Assembly: GCA_026874595.1 (NCBI GenBank)
Contig: CM049316.1
Location: 11,024,839-11,088,838, forward strand
Reading direction: 5' to 3'
DNA: 64,000 bases
Origin: Sipunculus nudus
Lineage: Eukaryota > Annelida > Sipuncula > Golfingiida > Sipunculidae
This document shows positions 62,747-64,000 of this stretch, piece after piece. The notes beneath the pieces were generated by a model that was given only the letters and a program-made list of their open reading frames with translations, did no database searches and was not told where the DNA came from. Every line of letters begins with the position of its first letter. Within the stretch, counting starts at the first letter, position 1. The translations under genes and the position numbers were made by a program.

Positions 62747-64000
62747 ATTATAGCAAGTTATAACAATTTACAACCATTTAGTCATGGCACATGTCCCTCC
62801 CTCCATCAGGAAAGCTCCTTTCATCAGCACAGTCAATGTTTTGTCGTCTATTTAATGGGTCAAAGAAATTATCATTAACGAAGGTTGAAAAGGGACCGTA
62901 ATGTGTGTAGACGGGAATAACAGAGGGAGTAAAAGTCGGCGATTCCAGGCCAAGTATATTAGCTTTATGCTTACAATGGAGTGGTATGTGACTATCCTCA
63001 AAGATAAAGAGTGAGGATAATAATTAAATAAATATAAATAAACGGCGTGTGTTTTGCGGGAACTTGCGAGGTATTTTGTGAAATTCGCCCAGAGGAGGTC
63101 TCTCGATATCTTCATGGTTTAGAACGTGGGGAATGATATGATGTGGCATCAAAATCTAGGAGTCATGTTTCAATTATTGAGATATCTCCATTTTATTGCC
63201 AAGTATTTCCTTCTGCTTTCAATTGCTGATACCACAAAAATGAAACTCAAATTAACCGACGTAACAGGACGCTGGATTATAATTGTGATATGGATCAAAA
63301 TATGTATGATGAACTTAAAGGCAGTTTTTGGGATATGGTCCGACGAATTCAGACAGAAGGAACTACCTTAATTACAAAGAGGTTAGAAGCTGGATGATTA
63401 GATAGAAGCGGGATATAAACGTACGGCATCTGACAGGTATAACAAAAGGAGAGCCGTCAGGATGTTGTCAGTCAATCACCTTAGACATTTATTTAGTAAA
63501 ACATATAACACTACCAGAGATAGTAAACAAGTGTAAAATTTTAATTGTAAATCTAAAGCACGGTATCAATGATCTTCCCCAAAAGGATGCAATGTTTGCC
63601 GAAAGTCTCGTTTCCAAAGTGTCACCGGAGCAATTTTTTGGGGCCAGTACACGAAAATAATTCTGAGAGCAGATGTTAGGTCATGGAGGTCTGGTCGTTA
63701 TCTTGAACATGAGGTTTTTCAGTCAGAACATGCCTGTAAGCAAGCCCTTGCGGTCAACCTTCATGATAAATGATCTGTCCACAGCCCTTGCACGGCCAGC
63801 ATTGAATGATAAACGTTCAGCGGTTCTCTCATGTGGCTTTACACATGCTTTTCCTCGGTTTAGACTGCAAAATGAAGATTACATTTCCATCAGATTAGCT
63901 TTGATACATGACAAGCTTTCAGCGGTGAGTCCCAACTAACAGTTTAACGGCCATTTCTCTCAACTTCCTATCTTTCGGAAATATACTGGATCATTTAAAG

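Larger units (their letters stand above)
61309..64000. repeat. Tandem array copy 4, cut by the window end
   Basis: Continues the same block order (cctctgatcgg at 61.45, cttcctgcgctattt at 62.1, paired TGACGTCA at 62.66/62.74, cgtttccaaagtg at 63.6, ctgtccacagcccttg at 63.78 kb). The spacing from copy 3 is about 9.03 kb. The array runs on beyond the window. Confidence 0.88.

Noticed and set aside
31413-63640. ORF starting MASMIFSKGC in the array copies
   Set aside because: Length varies widely (about 40, 72, 30 codons) and copy 4 has lost the start; looks like a neutral conserved stretch rather than a gene.

Overview
This window is eukaryotic nuclear DNA. It is AT-rich and spliced, with GT-AG introns, long (TA)n, (GA)n and (CT)n microsatellites and many non-autonomous repeats. 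A transglutaminase gene with short exons, plus repeats built like the pearl/HINE elements known from bivalves (subterminal inverted repeats, a core unit of about 150-330 bp in tandem, and an adjoining tetranucleotide microsatellite), suggest a mollusc, probably a bivalve. That assignment is inference.

Left part (about 1.9-17 kb): one clear protein-coding gene on the minus strand, an animal transglutaminase (annulin/hemocyte TGase-like). I assembled 15 exons (2539-16560) whose GT-AG borders and phases all join. They give about 767 residues ending at a TAA. The Cys-His-Asp triad is present in the motifs [18 protein letters not shown] and [11 protein letters not shown], as is the conserved Trp of GRWD. 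N-terminal domain, core and two C-terminal beta-barrels are recognisable. The initiator exon was not identified; a CpG/CCAAT-rich block at 16.6-17.25 kb is the best promoter candidate. The introns carry a pearl/HINE-like element (7.6-8.8 kb), a 50-bp minisatellite, a tRNA-derived SINE (15.4-15.6 kb) and large microsatellites.

Middle part (17.3-28 kb): no recognisable gene apart from one orphan exon candidate (23179-23337, minus). It holds a T23G15 tract, GAGTCC-type arrays (24.4-24.9 kb) and a weak SINE-like segment.

Right part (28.0-64 kb): a tandem array of a large unit (about 9-12 kb per copy, at least four copies plus a leading remnant, the last cut by the window end). Copies are diverged; one 295-bp stretch of copies 2 and 3 differs at about 36 hand-counted sites. 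No conserved protein domain was found in the unit. Because copies are paralogous, they act as empty sites for each other and expose clean insertions: a 400-bp pearl-like element and a 4-kb compound element in copy 1, and a 539-bp long-TIR element with an 8-bp target duplication in copy 3. Two TGACGTCA palindromes about 70-80 bp apart are kept in all four copies. A minus-strand ORF of about 92-101 codons that starts on one of them stays open in three copies and is broken in the fourth.

I found no reverse transcriptase, transposase, rRNA, functional tRNA or CRISPR. All identities are from reading the sequence; no search was run.
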